The notes under the pieces: model-generated
Database searches by the model: none
Told to the model about the DNA's origin: nothing
The model's input: only the letters and a program-made list of their open reading frames with translations
Shown: positions 17,235 to 25,193 of the stretch, piece after piece
Position numbering within the stretch: position 1 is the first letter of the stretch
Layout of the letters: every line of letters begins with the position of its first letter
Source: Actinomycetospora sp. NBRC 106375
GTDB lineage: Bacteria > Actinomycetota > Actinomycetes > Mycobacteriales > Pseudonocardiaceae
Direction: 5' to 3'
Assembly: GCF_030269665.1 (NCBI RefSeq)
Contig: NZ_BSTS01000024.1
Coordinates: 34,443 to 98,442 of the forward strand
DNA: 64,000 nucleotides
Translations under genes and position numbers: made by a program

Positions 17235-18488
17235 TCAGGTGCGGGGCGCGAGGAACGACACGCGCACCGGGGCGTCCATGCCGACCTCGGTCGTGTCCTC
17301 GTCCACGACGATCAGCGCGTTCGCCTCGGCGAGCGAGGACAGCAGGTGCGAGCCCGAGCTGCCCAGCGGCTGGGCGAGGTAGTCGCCGGTCTGGCGGTCG
17401 CGCAGCAGGCGGCCGCGCACGTAGCTGCGCCGCCCGGGCGGGGAGCTGACCGGCGAGAGCAGCGCGGCGGTGACCTCGCGGCGGTGCAGCTCGCCGCGGC
17501 CCAGGGCGAGGCGGATCAGCGGGCGCACGAGCACCTCGAACACCACCAGGGCCGAGACCGGGTTGGCGGGCAGCAGGAAGGTCGGGACCTCCTCGGCGCC
17601 GAGGCGCCCGAAGCCCTGCACGGAGCCGGGGTGCATGGCCACCCGCGAGATGTCGACGGGCCCGAGGGCCGCGAGCGAGTCCTGGACGTCCTCGCCCAGC
17701 CGCCCGCCGACCCCGCCCGCGAGGACGACGATCTCCGAGCGCGCCAGGGCGGACTCCACGGCCTCGCGCAGCGCGCCGGCCTCGCTGGACGCGATGCCCA
17801 GCCGCGTGACCTCGGCGCCGGCGTCGGACGCCGCGGCCGCGAGGGCGTAGGAGTTGACGTCGACGACCTGGCCGGTGCCCGGCGTGCGGTCGAGGTCGAC
17901 GAGCTCGTCGCCCACGGCCAGCACCGACACGCGCGGGCGCGGGTGGACGAGGACCTTGGTGCGCCCGACCGCGGCGAGCAGCCCGACCTGCGCGGCGCCC
18001 ACCACGGCGCCGCGGCGGACCGCGACGTCGCCGGGCGCGACGTCCTCGCCGACCCGGCGCACCCACGCCGCGGACGGCACCGGCGCCTTGACGGTGAGCC
18101 GCGCCCGGTGGCCGGTGCCCCGGACAGCCGGGTCGTCGGCCGCGTCGGTGTGGTCGTGCGGCGCGACGGCGTCGGCCAGCGTCGGCAGCGGGGCGCCGGT
18201 GGCGACCCGCACGGCCTGGCCGGGCTGGAGGCGGTGCGCCTGGCGCGACCCGACCGCGACCTCGCCCACCACGGGCAGCTCGACCGGCTCCTCGGCCGCG
18301 GCGCGCACGTCGACGCTGCGCACCGCGAAGCCGTCGACCGCCGCCTGGTCGAACCCCGGGAGCGCCCGGTCGGCGACGACCTCCTCGGCGCAGAGCAGCC
18401 CCTGGGCGGAGGAGATGTCGACCCGGATGGGCGCCGGGCGGACGGCCGCGTCGAGCACACGACGCAGCTGGGCCTCCACCGTCCTCAC
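17235..18488 (-). CDS. glp: Gephyrin-like molybdotransferase Glp (MoeA-like)
   Basis: A 417-residue MoeA/gephyrin-fold protein: domain I-II (SSAQGLLCAEEVVADRALPGFDQAAVDGFAVRS), the MogA-like domain III (SVLAVGDELVD, DVNSYALAAA, LAGGVGGRLGEDV, PGSVQGFGRL, FLLPANPVSALVVFE) and domain IV. The usual MoeA GGVS(V/M)GxxD segment reads GGVGGRLGED here, as in the Glp subgroup, so molybdenum insertion may not be its main job. In Corynebacterium, Glp binds FtsZ and the membrane protein GlpR during division; the glpR-like gene nearby supports the same role here. It starts at GTG 18488 and is divergent from the UGP gene. Confidence 0.88.
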   Translation of the reverse strand: MRTVEAQLRRVLDAAVRPAPIRVDISSAQGLLCAEEVVADRALPGFDQAAVDGFAVRSVDVRAAAEEPVELPVVGEVAVGSRQAHRLQPGQAVRVATGAPLPTLADAVAPHDHTDAADDPAVRGTGHRARLTVKAPVPSAAWVRRVGEDVAPGDVAVRRGAVVGAAQVGLLAAVGRTKVLVHPRPRVSVLAVGDELVDLDRTPGTGQVVDVNSYALAAAASDAGAEVTRLGIASSEAGALREAVESALARSEIVVLAGGVGGRLGEDVQDSLAALGPVDISRVAMHPGSVQGFGRLGAEEVPTFLLPANPVSALVVFEVLVRPLIRLALGRGELHRREVTAALLSPVSSPPGRRSYVRGRLLRDRQTGDYLAQPLGSSGSHLLSSLAEANALIVVDEDTTEVGMDAPVRVSFLAPRT

Positions 18489-18596
18489 CGTGATCGCCCC
18501 GTCATGGCGGCCATGGTCCTACGCCGGGCGCGTCGGATCGGGTTCCGACGCGCCCGATATCGTGGGACGGACCGGAGATCCGCACGTGGGAGCCGC

Positions 18597-19958
18597 ATGA
18601 GCTACGTCGACGCCGCCCTGGCCGCCCTCACCGCGCGGGACGCGCACCCCGCGGAGGTCGAGGCCTTCCGCCGCCGGCTCGAGCAGCTGGCCAAGCCCGA
18701 GAGCGCGGTGGTGCCGGGCGAGGAGCTCGACGAGGTCGGCGGCCTGCCCACGCTCGAGGAGCTGGGCGAGCCCTCGGACGCCGACGCCCGCGCGGCGCTC
18801 GACCGGCTCGCGGTGATCAAGCTCAACGGCGGCCTCGGCACGAGCATGGGGCTCGCGGGCCCGAAGTCGCTGCTGGAGATCAAGCCCGGCACGAGCTTCC
18901 TCGACGCCGTCGCCCGCCAGACCCTGGCGCTGCGCGCGCACCACGGCGCGCGGCTGCCGCTGCTGCTCATGGACTCCGAGGGCACCCGCGAGCCGTCGCT
19001 CGCGGCGCTGCGCCGCCACGACGGGCTCGAGGACCCCGACCTGCCGCTGGACTTCCTCCAGGGCTCGGAGCCCAAGCTGCGCGCCGACGACTGGGAGCCG
19101 GTGTCGTGGCCCGCGGACCCGCGCCTGGAGTGGTGCCCGCCGGGGCACGGCGACCTCTACACCGCGCTCGCGGCCTCCGGGACGATCGAGAAGCTGGTGG
19201 CCGCCGGCGTGCGCTGGTGCTTCGTGTCGAACTCCGACAACCTCGGCGCGATCCCCGACGTGCGGGTCGCGGCGTGGATGGCGGCCCACGAGGTGCCCTT
19301 CGCCCTCGAGGTCGCGCGCCGCACGCCGATGGACCGCAAGGGCGGGCACCTGGCCCGGCGCCGTGGGTCGCTGGTGCTGCGCGAGACCGCCCAGGTGCCC
19401 GAGGGCGACGAGTCGTTCACCGACATCGAGCGCTTCTGCTTCTTCAACACGAACAACCTGTGGTTCGACCTCGAGCACCTGCGGGAGCTCCAGGACGCCG
19501 ACCCCGCGGCCCCGTTCCTGCCGCTGATCGTCAACCGGAAGACCGTCGACCCCACCGACAAGGCCTCGACGGCCGTGCTCCAGCTGGAGACGGCGATGGG
19601 CGCGGCGATCGGCTCGATCGAGGGCGCCCGGGCGATCGAGGTGCCGCGCACCCGGTTCGCGCCGGTCAAGACCACCGACGACCTGCTCGTCGCCCGCTCG
19701 GATCTCTACGACCTCACCGACGACGGGCGCATGGTGCCGACGCTGGACCGGTTCCCGGTGGTCGGCCTGGAGAAGGCCCGGTTCGGGATGCTCGGCGACT
19801 TCGAGCGCCGGTTCGCGGGCGGCGCGCCGTCGCTCGCCGGGGCGTCCTCGCTGACGGTCTCGGGTGACGTCACATTCGGGTCGGGCGTCGTCGTCGAGGG
19901 TGACGTGACGGTGGACGGGCCGCGCCACGTCGAGGACGGCGAGACGCTGCGCGGGTGA
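18597..19958 (+). CDS. UTP-glucose-1-phosphate uridylyltransferase, eukaryotic (UGP2) type
   Basis: A 453-residue UDPGP-type-1 enzyme making UDP-glucose from UTP and glucose 1-phosphate for cell-wall glycans and trehalose. The nucleotide-binding loop VIKLNGGLGTSMGLAGPKS is at about 73-91; LLLMDSEGT, the GHGDLYTAL segment, VSNSDNLG, KGGHLA and FNTNNLWF follow the eukaryotic UGP pattern. The C-terminus ends in a short beta-helix-like tail. In mycobacteria this locus holds the unrelated-length bacterial galU (Rv0993), so the same step is encoded by a different family here. ATG 18597 is preceded by GGGAG. The stop overlaps the 5-FCL start by 4 bp. Confidence 0.9.
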   Translation: MSYVDAALAALTARDAHPAEVEAFRRRLEQLAKPESAVVPGEELDEVGGLPTLEELGEPSDADARAALDRLAVIKLNGGLGTSMGLAGPKSLLEIKPGTSFLDAVARQTLALRAHHGARLPLLLMDSEGTREPSLAALRRHDGLEDPDLPLDFLQGSEPKLRADDWEPVSWPADPRLEWCPPGHGDLYTALAASGTIEKLVAAGVRWCFVSNSDNLGAIPDVRVAAWMAAHEVPFALEVARRTPMDRKGGHLARRRGSLVLRETAQVPEGDESFTDIERFCFFNTNNLWFDLEHLRELQDADPAAPFLPLIVNRKTVDPTDKASTAVLQLETAMGAAIGSIEGARAIEVPRTRFAPVKTTDDLLVARSDLYDLTDDGRMVPTLDRFPVVGLEKARFGMLGDFERRFAGGAPSLAGASSLTVSGDVTFGSGVVVEGDVTVDGPRHVEDGETLRG

Positions 19959-20542
19959 CGAAGCCCGAGCTCCGGCGCTCCCTCCTGGCCGCCCGGCGTT
20001 CCCGGTCCGGCGAGGCGCGGCGGGACGACGCGGCCGCCCTGGCCGCGGGGTTGCCGACGGTGCTCGAGGGCGTCGACGACCCGATCTGCCTCTTCGTCGC
20101 CGTCGGCGGCGAGCCCGGCGCGACCCCCGACGGCGCGCTGCCCGTGCTCGACGCCGCCCGCGCCCTCGGGCGGCGGGTGCTCCTGCCCGTGACCGTCGGC
20201 GACGCGCCCCTGGACTGGGCGGAGTTCACGGACGCCGACTCCCTCGGTCCCGGCCCGCACGGGCTGCTCGAGCCGACGGGCCCGCGGCTGGGCCCCGGCG
20301 CGGTCGCCGACGCGGGCCTCGTCGTCGTCCCCGCCCTCGCCGTCGACCACCGCGGCGTACGCCTCGGGCGCGGCGGCGGGCACTACGACCGCACCCTCCC
20401 CCTCGCGGGCCCCGCGACCCGTCTCGTGGCGCTGGTCGGCGACGACGGCCTCGTGACCGACCCCCTGCCCGCCGAGCCCCACGACGTCCCCGTCCACGCC
20501 GTCTGGCGCCCGTCGTCCGGGGTGACGTGGTTGTCCCGGTGA
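19955..20542 (+). CDS. 5-formyltetrahydrofolate cyclo-ligase
   Basis: A 195-residue enzyme that converts 5-formyl-THF to 5,10-methenyl-THF with ATP in folate recycling. The N-terminal KPELRRSLLAARRSRS, the FVAVGGEPGA segment and the signature VVVPALAVDHRGVRLGRGGGHYDRTL identify the family. It begins at GTG in a GTGA overlap with the UGP gene. It is followed 3 bp after the stop by a dispersed repeat. It corresponds to Rv0992c. Confidence 0.9.
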   Translation: MTKPELRRSLLAARRSRSGEARRDDAAALAAGLPTVLEGVDDPICLFVAVGGEPGATPDGALPVLDAARALGRRVLLPVTVGDAPLDWAEFTDADSLGPGPHGLLEPTGPRLGPGAVADAGLVVVPALAVDHRGVRLGRGGGHYDRTLPLAGPATRLVALVGDDGLVTDPLPAEPHDVPVHAVWRPSSGVTWLSR

Positions 20543-20545
20543 GTA

Positions 20546-20609
20546 CGAGCAATGCGGCTTTCCTGGCGCCTGACACCAGGCTCGCCACATCCTCGCCGGC
20601 GCGACACGC
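20546..20609 (+). repeat. Dispersed repeat R, intergenic copy
   Basis: A 64-bp sequence starting CGAGCAATGCGGCTTTCCTG matches 48599-48661 (inside the coxG gene) with three substitutions and one short 3-4 base difference. It contains a small TCCTGG/CCAGGC-like hairpin around TGACA. Here it fills the gap between 5-FCL and the CIRCE element. Confidence 0.85.
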
Positions 20610-20645
20610 GGGGCGTGCAGCGGAACAGCCGTGACGCATCCGGCG

Positions 20646-20672
20646 TTGGCACTCGCAGGGCGCGAGTGCCAT
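20646..20672. promoter_or_regulatory. CIRCE element (HrcA operator)
   Basis: TTGGCACTC, 9 nt, GAGTGCCAT. Arms and spacing fit the CIRCE consensus TTAGCACTC-N9-GAGTGCTAA with one central change per arm. A TACACT -10 box follows at 20674-20679, so HrcA bound here would block the promoter of the FmdB/Ruc gene. Confidence 0.8.
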
Positions 20673-20732
20673 CTACACTCTGCGCGGACATCACCACCCC
20701 GTCACCGGGGGCGGACGACCTCAGGAGTGCAC

Positions 20733-21119
20733 GTGCCGACCTATCCCTACGCCTGCACCGCCTGCGACCACCGCTTCGAGCAGGTCCAGGCGTTCTCCGA
20801 CCCGTCGCTGACCGAGTGCCCGGTCTGCGGCGGCCGGCTGCGCAAGGTGTTCTCGTCGGTGGGGATCGTGTTCAAGGGCAGCGGCTTCTACCGCAACGAC
20901 GCGCGGTCGGGCTCGAACTCGGGCGGGTCGTCGGAGAAGTCCGAGAAGAGCGAGAAGGCGACGGCCGACTCGTCCGCGGGCTCGGGCGACGCCAAGGGCT
21001 CGGGTGACACGAAGAGCTCGTCGGACTCCGGGTCCTCCAGCTCGTCCGGCTCGAGCTCCGCGAGCACGAGCTCGTCCGGCTCGTCGACGACGTCGGGATC
21101 CTCGGCCAAGTCCGCCTGA
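20733..21119 (+). CDS. ruc: FmdB-type zinc-ribbon chaperone (Ruc-like) with Ser-rich tail
   Basis: A 128-residue protein. The N-terminus MPTYPYACTACDHRFE carries CxxC at 8/11 and a second CPVC follows (about 31/34), forming a zinc ribbon; GIVFKGSGFYRND ends the folded part. The last 75 residues are almost only Ser, Gly, Lys, Asp, Thr and Ala and must be disordered. M. tuberculosis Rv0991c (Ruc) has this architecture, is a redox-regulated chaperone with a disordered tail, and to my recollection belongs to the HrcA regulon; the CIRCE element upstream here agrees. GTG 20733 has AGGAG upstream. Oxidation of the zinc cysteines is the expected switch (inference from the homologue). Confidence 0.85.
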   Translation: MPTYPYACTACDHRFEQVQAFSDPSLTECPVCGGRLRKVFSSVGIVFKGSGFYRNDARSGSNSGGSSEKSEKSEKATADSSAGSGDAKGSGDTKSSSDSGSSSSSGSSSASTSSSGSSTTSGSSAKSA

Positions 21120-21267
21120 GGGAGAGTCGAGGGGTGATCCGGGACGCCGACCCCGAGCCGGCGCCCCGGACCTACCTGACGCCCACCCGCTCCCCAGCGG
21201 TCGGCGTCGAGGTCCTCGCACCCGTCAAGACGGATCAGCGCCCGGATGGTTCCGGACTTCCCGACAC

Positions 21268-21285
21268 GTCACCCTGTCGGGTGAC
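21268..21285. terminator. Short hairpin between ruc and the DMT transporter gene
   Basis: GTCACCC-TGTC-GGGTGAC is a perfect 7-bp stem with a 4-nt loop in the 199-bp gap between two convergent genes. No T-tract follows, which is common in actinomycetes. Nothing else is evident in the gap; a 71-codon open frame at 21134-21349 lacks support. Confidence 0.45.
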
Positions 21286-21318
21286 ACCGGTGACGTTTCG
21301 GCCCACGGAAATCGGGTT

Positions 21319-22227
21319 CTACAGCGGTCGCCGGCGCTCCCCGCCCTGACGCCCGGTCGCGGACGTGTCGCGCGGCCCGCCCTCCTGCGCCGCCAGGAGA
21401 GGCGAGCGCGACAGGAGGAACACGCCGACCGTCATGAGGACGGCGCCCGCCAGGCCGCCGAGCACGGCTGCCCCGCCGTTGACCTGCTCGCCGAGCAGGC
21501 CGATCCCCCAGATCGACGACAGCAGCGGGTTCCCCAGGATCAGACCGGGCTGCGACGCGAGCAGCCGGCCGGACCGCAACGCGTGCTGCAGGGTGAGGAA
21601 CGCCGCCGGCGCGACGGGCACGAGCAGGTAGCTCTGCCAGGTCGTGAGAACGCCGACGAGGCCGCCCTCGGCCAGCGCCTCGGTCATCGCCTTGACGATC
21701 ACGGCGACGAAGCCGGACCCGATACCCGCGGCGATGCCGTAGAAGGCGGCGCGACCGACCGCGCGGGAGCGCCTCGCGATCACCGTGGTGAGCCCGAGGA
21801 GGCCGAGGGTCACGGTCGTGCCGAGGATCCAGACGAGCGCGCCGGCGCCGAGCGCGTCGCCGCCGCTGGGCTGCAGGGTGACGAGCAGGACCACCAAGCC
21901 GACCGACATGATCGCGACGGCCGTCCACTCGTAGCGCCGCAGCGCGCCGCCGAGCACCAGCCAGCCCAGCAGCAGCGTGAACGGCAGCTCCATGACGAGC
22001 ACCGGCTGCACGAGCGCGATGGACCCGATGCTCAGGGCCGTGGCCTGCAGCGCGACGGCCACCGCGAAGATCGAGGTCCCGATCAGCCAGGCCGGTCGCT
22101 GGACCATGTCGCGCAACGTCCCGGCGCTGATCCCGCGCGACCGCGCGCTGTCCTGGGCCGCCTTGCGCTGCAGGACCAGAGCGGTCGCGTTGGCGATGGT
22201 CGCGAGCAGCACGAGCACCACGGCCAT
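21319..22227 (-). CDS. DMT-superfamily transporter (EamA-like)
   Basis: A 302-residue protein with about nine to ten hydrophobic helices, starting MAVVLVLLATIANATALVLQRKAA, resembling the DMT/NIPA-like actinobacterial group (helix-rich, repeated EamA halves; ALSIGSIALVQPVLVMELPFTLLLGW is typical of this subgroup). The C-terminal tail is polar. The ATG at 22227 begins directly with the first helix. The substrate is unknown; magnesium or small metabolites are possibilities for the wider family. Confidence 0.8.
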   Translation of the reverse strand: MAVVLVLLATIANATALVLQRKAAQDSARSRGISAGTLRDMVQRPAWLIGTSIFAVAVALQATALSIGSIALVQPVLVMELPFTLLLGWLVLGGALRRYEWTAVAIMSVGLVVLLVTLQPSGGDALGAGALVWILGTTVTLGLLGLTTVIARRSRAVGRAAFYGIAAGIGSGFVAVIVKAMTEALAEGGLVGVLTTWQSYLLVPVAPAAFLTLQHALRSGRLLASQPGLILGNPLLSSIWGIGLLGEQVNGGAAVLGGLAGAVLMTVGVFLLSRSPLLAAQEGGPRDTSATGRQGGERRRPL

Positions 22228-22428
22228 TGCCTGCGCCCGCCCTCTTCCGATGTCTCGGCGACCCTCGGCCGCAAACTACCCGCGGGACGCCGGCCCCCAC
22301 GCGCCGGGCCGATCGTGCACACCCGACCGGGCGCTCCCGGACCGCCGCCTGCTCCGGACGCCGTCCCCATCCGCCGAACGCGTCCCCAGCCCTCGAGAAG
22401 GTCCTCGGTCCCCGGGTGGCGCGCGCCC

Positions 22429-22434
22429 TACCGT
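22429..22434 (+). promoter_or_regulatory. -10 box for leaderless SAF-domain gene
   Basis: TACCGT followed 7 nt later by the GTG at 22442, matching the leaderless pattern seen at several genes in this window. Confidence 0.4.
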
Positions 22435-22441
22435 CGATGAC

Positions 22442-23125
22442 GTGCGAGAACGCGAGAAGCCGGCCCCGCGCCGGCGGCGCCGACGGCTCCCGCCGCCGGG
22501 GTGGCGACGGGTCGTGGCGCTGCGCCGGGCCGCCGCGGCGCTGCTCGTCGTGCTCGCGGCCGTGCTGCTCGCCGCGCCGGCGGCGGCGCCGTCCGGGACG
22601 CCGGTGCTCGTGGCGGCGCGCGACCTCGCCGCCGGTGTCGCCCTCGGCCCGGGGGACGTCACGGTGCGCCTGCTGCCCGACGATCTCGTCCCGGCGGGCG
22701 CCCTGCGCGAGCCCGGGGCGGTCACGGGGCGCCAGGTGGTGGGTGGGGTGCGGGCCGGGGAGGCGCTCACCGACGTGCGGCTGCTCGGCGCCGTCGCGGC
22801 CGTCGCCGCGGCGGGCGTGCCGGACGCGGCCGGGGTGCCGGTCCGCCTCGCCGACGCGGGCGTCGCGGCGCTGCTCACGCCCGGCACCCGGGTCGACCTG
22901 GTCGCCGCCGGCGACCAGCACGGTGCCGGCGAGCTGTCGACACCGCAGGACCCGCCCGGCGTCCCCACGGTGCTGGCGCCCGGTGCGGTCGTCCTCGCCG
23001 TGCTCCCGGCGCCCGAGCGGACGGCCACGGCGGCGCCGGTCGTGGTCGTCGCGCTGCCGGCCGGGCTCGCGGCGCGGGTCGCGACCACCTCGCTGCGGGA
23101 GGAGGTGACCGTCACGCTGCGCTGA
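22442..23125 (+). CDS. SAF-domain protein (CpaB/RcpC-like)
   Basis: A 227-residue protein with a basic N-terminus, one membrane helix (RRAAAALLVVLAAVLLAAPA) and an SAF domain (TPVLVAARDLAAGVALGPGDVTVRLLPDDLVPAGALREP), then an Ala/Val-rich region (VLAPGAVVLAVLPAPE). SAF proteins of this kind are relatives of the Flp-pilus assembly subunit CpaB/RcpC and in actinobacteria often stand alone near mscL and moaB. No other pilus genes are in the window, so the role is uncertain. The GTG is preceded by a -10-like TACCGT and no ribosome site, suggesting a leaderless transcript. Confidence 0.75.
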   Translation: MREREKPAPRRRRRRLPPPGWRRVVALRRAAAALLVVLAAVLLAAPAAAPSGTPVLVAARDLAAGVALGPGDVTVRLLPDDLVPAGALREPGAVTGRQVVGGVRAGEALTDVRLLGAVAAVAAAGVPDAAGVPVRLADAGVAALLTPGTRVDLVAAGDQHGAGELSTPQDPPGVPTVLAPGAVVLAVLPAPERTATAAPVVVVALPAGLAARVATTSLREEVTVTLR

Positions 23126-23152
23126 GATGCGCTGAGGCGCTGTCCCGCGCCG

Positions 23153-23335
23153 TCAGGCCCGGTCGTGGTGCGGCGGGCGCTCGTCGTCGTAGCGACGTCG
23201 GTCGTCGTCCGGTCCCCCGCGGTCGTTGGGCTCGCGCTCGTCGGCCGACGCGACCGGCTCCTCACCGAAGATCGCCGCCCGGCGTGCGGCGCGGCGCCGG
23301 GCCGCGGTCTGCTCGTCGGTGACCGGCTCGTCCAA
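23153..23335 (-). CDS. Small charged hypothetical protein
   Basis: A 60-codon frame (TTG start) rich in Arg, Asp and Glu (TAARRRAARRAAIFGEEPV in the middle, DDDRRRYDDERPPHHDRA at the end). Nearly every codon ends in G or C, as expected for a real gene here, and the frame stays open back to the moaB stop, so the true start may lie further upstream without a standard codon in sight. It would follow moaB on the same strand. No family recognised. Confidence 0.45.
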   Translation of the reverse strand: MDEPVTDEQTAARRRAARRAAIFGEEPVASADEREPNDRGGPDDDRRRYDDERPPHHDRA

Positions 23336-23430
23336 GGTCGGCTCGTCCCGGGCCCCGTCGCCGCGTTCCTCGGAGACAGCCCGGTCCGCGGACGACCGTC
23401 CGCGCGTCCCGGGATCGTCCCCGGAGGAGC

Positions 23431-23949
23431 TCAGTGCTCCTCCATCCCCGACAGCTCGGCGATCACGTGGGAGATCAACGGGGTGAGCGTGGCCATCCCG
23501 TCCCGGACCGCCGCGCGGGAGGAGGCGAGGTTCACCACGAGCGTGCTGCCCGAGACGCCGACGAGCCCCCGGGAGAGCCCGGCGTCGACGGCGCCGGCGG
23601 CGAGACCGGACGCGCGGATGGCCTCGGCGATGCCCGGGATCGGGCGGTCGAGCACGCCCGCCGTCGCGTCGGAGGTCACGGCGCGCGGCGACACCCCGGT
23701 GCCGCCGACGGTGACGACGAGATCGACCCCGCCGATCACCGCGGTGTTCAGCGCGTTGCGGATGGCGACCGACTCGCCCGGCACGACGATCGTCCCGTCG
23801 ACCACCAGGCCGGCCTCACCGAGCAGCTCGGTGACCAGCGGGCCGATGGTGTCCGAGGACTCGCCCCGGCTGACCCGGTCGTCGACCACGACGACGAGGG
23901 CACGTCCCAGCAACTCCTCCGCGCCGCCGTGCAGCGGCTGGTTCTCCAT
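23431..23949 (-). CDS. moaB2: MoaB/MogA-family molybdopterin protein
   Basis: A 172-residue single-domain MogA-fold protein of molybdenum-cofactor biosynthesis. It has ALVVVVDDRVSRGESSDTIGPLV, the GGTGVSPRAVTSDAT loop that binds molybdopterin (family GGTG), IPGIAEAIRASG and LVVNLASSRAAV. It lies in the same relative place as Rv0984 (moaB2). ATG 23949 is taken rather than TTG 23958 because TACGTT sits 7 nt before it, making a leaderless start. The window also holds a large molybdenum hydroxylase (45-48 kb) that needs the cofactor. Confidence 0.88.
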   Translation of the reverse strand: MENQPLHGGAEELLGRALVVVVDDRVSRGESSDTIGPLVTELLGEAGLVVDGTIVVPGESVAIRNALNTAVIGGVDLVVTVGGTGVSPRAVTSDATAGVLDRPIPGIAEAIRASGLAAGAVDAGLSRGLVGVSGSTLVVNLASSRAAVRDGMATLTPLISHVIAELSGMEEH

Positions 23950-23956
23950 GGCGCCC

Positions 23957-23962
23957 AACGTA
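23957..23962 (-). promoter_or_regulatory. -10 box of leaderless moaB2
   Basis: TACGTT on the minus strand, 7 nt before ATG 23949. Confidence 0.4.
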
Positions 23963-24029
23963 GTCGGGCGTCCGGCGGCGCCGAGCAGGCCGTCGGGGGT
24001 GTGCCACCACCGGGTGGGACCTGGGCGGA

Positions 24030-24035
24030 TAGCGT
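24030..24035 (+). promoter_or_regulatory. -10 box of leaderless epimerase gene
   Basis: TAGCGT, then 6 nt, then GTG 24042. No Shine-Dalgarno sequence lies between. Confidence 0.45.
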
Positions 24036-24041
24036 GCCGGG

Positions 24042-25100
24042 GTGCGAGTTCTCGTGACGGGCGGAGCCGGGTTCATCGGCTCGCGCATCGCCGACGCCCT
24101 GGCCGAGGGTGGTCACACCCCGGTGCTGCTCGACGCGCTGCTCCCGCAGGCGCACGCGGCCGGGAAGGCGCCGCCGTGGCTCGACCGCTATGAGCTGGTG
24201 CAGGGCGACGTCCGCGACGCGGCCCTGCTCGACCGGCTGCTGCCGCAGGTCGACACGGTGTGCCACCAGGCCGCGATGGTCGGCCACGGCGTGGACCCGA
24301 ACGACGCCCCCGACTACGCCGAGAACAACGACGTCGCCACGGCCGTGCTGCTGGCCGCGATGTACCGCTCGGGGCACCGCGACCTCGTGATGGCGAGCTC
24401 GATGGTCGTCTACGGCGAGGGTCGCTACTCGTGTCCCGAGCACGGCGTCGTGCCGCCGCCGGACCGTCGGCAGGCCGACGTCGACGCCGGCCGCTACGAC
24501 CTGCCGTGCCCGCACTGCGGCCGCGACCTCGCCGGCGAGCTCGTGCCCGAGGACGCCCCGCTCGAGCCGCGCAGCACCTACGCCGCGACGAAGCTCGCCC
24601 AGGAGCACCTCGCGGTCGCCTGGACGCGCGCCACCGGCGGGCGGGTCTGGGCGATGCGCTACCACAACGTCTACGGCCCGCGGATGCCGCAGAACACGCC
24701 GTACGCCGGCGTCGCGTCGATCTTCCGGTCGTCGCTCGAGCGCGGCGAGGCCCCGCGCGTCATGGAGGACGGGCGCCAGCGCCGCGACTTCGTGCACGTC
24801 TCCGACGTCGCCGCCGCCAACGTCGCCGCGCTCGAGACGCCGGCCGCCGACGGACGCTGCGTGCCCCTGAACGTGTGCTCCGGTGAGGTCCGCACGATCG
24901 GCGACCTCGCCACCACCCTCGCCGGGGCCATGGACGGCCCGTCGCCGCAGATCGTCGGCGGGGCCCGGCCCGGCGACGTCCGCCACGTCACGGCCGACCC
25001 CGCCCGCGCCGCCGAGCTGCTCGGCTACCGCGCCCGGACGACCTTCGCCGACGGCATCGCCGCCTTCGCGACCGACCCCCTGCGCGACGCCGTCGGCTGA
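24042..25100 (+). CDS. NAD-dependent epimerase/dehydratase with CPHC insert
   Basis: A 352-residue extended SDR. The NAD loop VTGGAGFIGSRIADAL is at 5-20; the active-site serine/tyrosine triad appears as MASSMVVYGEG and STYAATKLAQE (YxxxK). Between them a cysteine-containing insertion (YSCPEHGV and LPCPHCGRD, about 127-165) could bind zinc; this insert is seen in a subgroup of bacterial epimerases. The enzyme probably modifies a nucleotide sugar. The GT2-DUF2064-methyltransferase operon 1.6 kb downstream on the same strand is a likely functional partner. The GTG start is preceded by a TAGCGT box. Confidence 0.82.
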   Translation: MRVLVTGGAGFIGSRIADALAEGGHTPVLLDALLPQAHAAGKAPPWLDRYELVQGDVRDAALLDRLLPQVDTVCHQAAMVGHGVDPNDAPDYAENNDVATAVLLAAMYRSGHRDLVMASSMVVYGEGRYSCPEHGVVPPPDRRQADVDAGRYDLPCPHCGRDLAGELVPEDAPLEPRSTYAATKLAQEHLAVAWTRATGGRVWAMRYHNVYGPRMPQNTPYAGVASIFRSSLERGEAPRVMEDGRQRRDFVHVSDVAAANVAALETPAADGRCVPLNVCSGEVRTIGDLATTLAGAMDGPSPQIVGGARPGDVRHVTADPARAAELLGYRARTTFADGIAAFATDPLRDAVG

Positions 25101-25115
25101 CCGACCCGGCTGATC

Positions 25116-25146
25116 AACGGGGACTTCGGGCGCGTAGAAGCAGCGA
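25116..25146 (+). repeat. Dispersed 31-bp repeat, copy 2
   Basis: Matches 6119-6149 at 28 of 31 positions (AACGGGGACTTCG ... GCAGCGA). Here it is intergenic, between two convergent genes. Confidence 0.65.
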
Positions 25147-25193
25147 GGATCCGGTTGAGCACGCCGATAGGCCGTTCGCTGCGACCACCACGG

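Noticed and set aside
21134..21349. 71-codon open frame after ruc
   Set aside because: No ribosome site, no family, and it runs into the convergent DMT gene; treated as intergenic.
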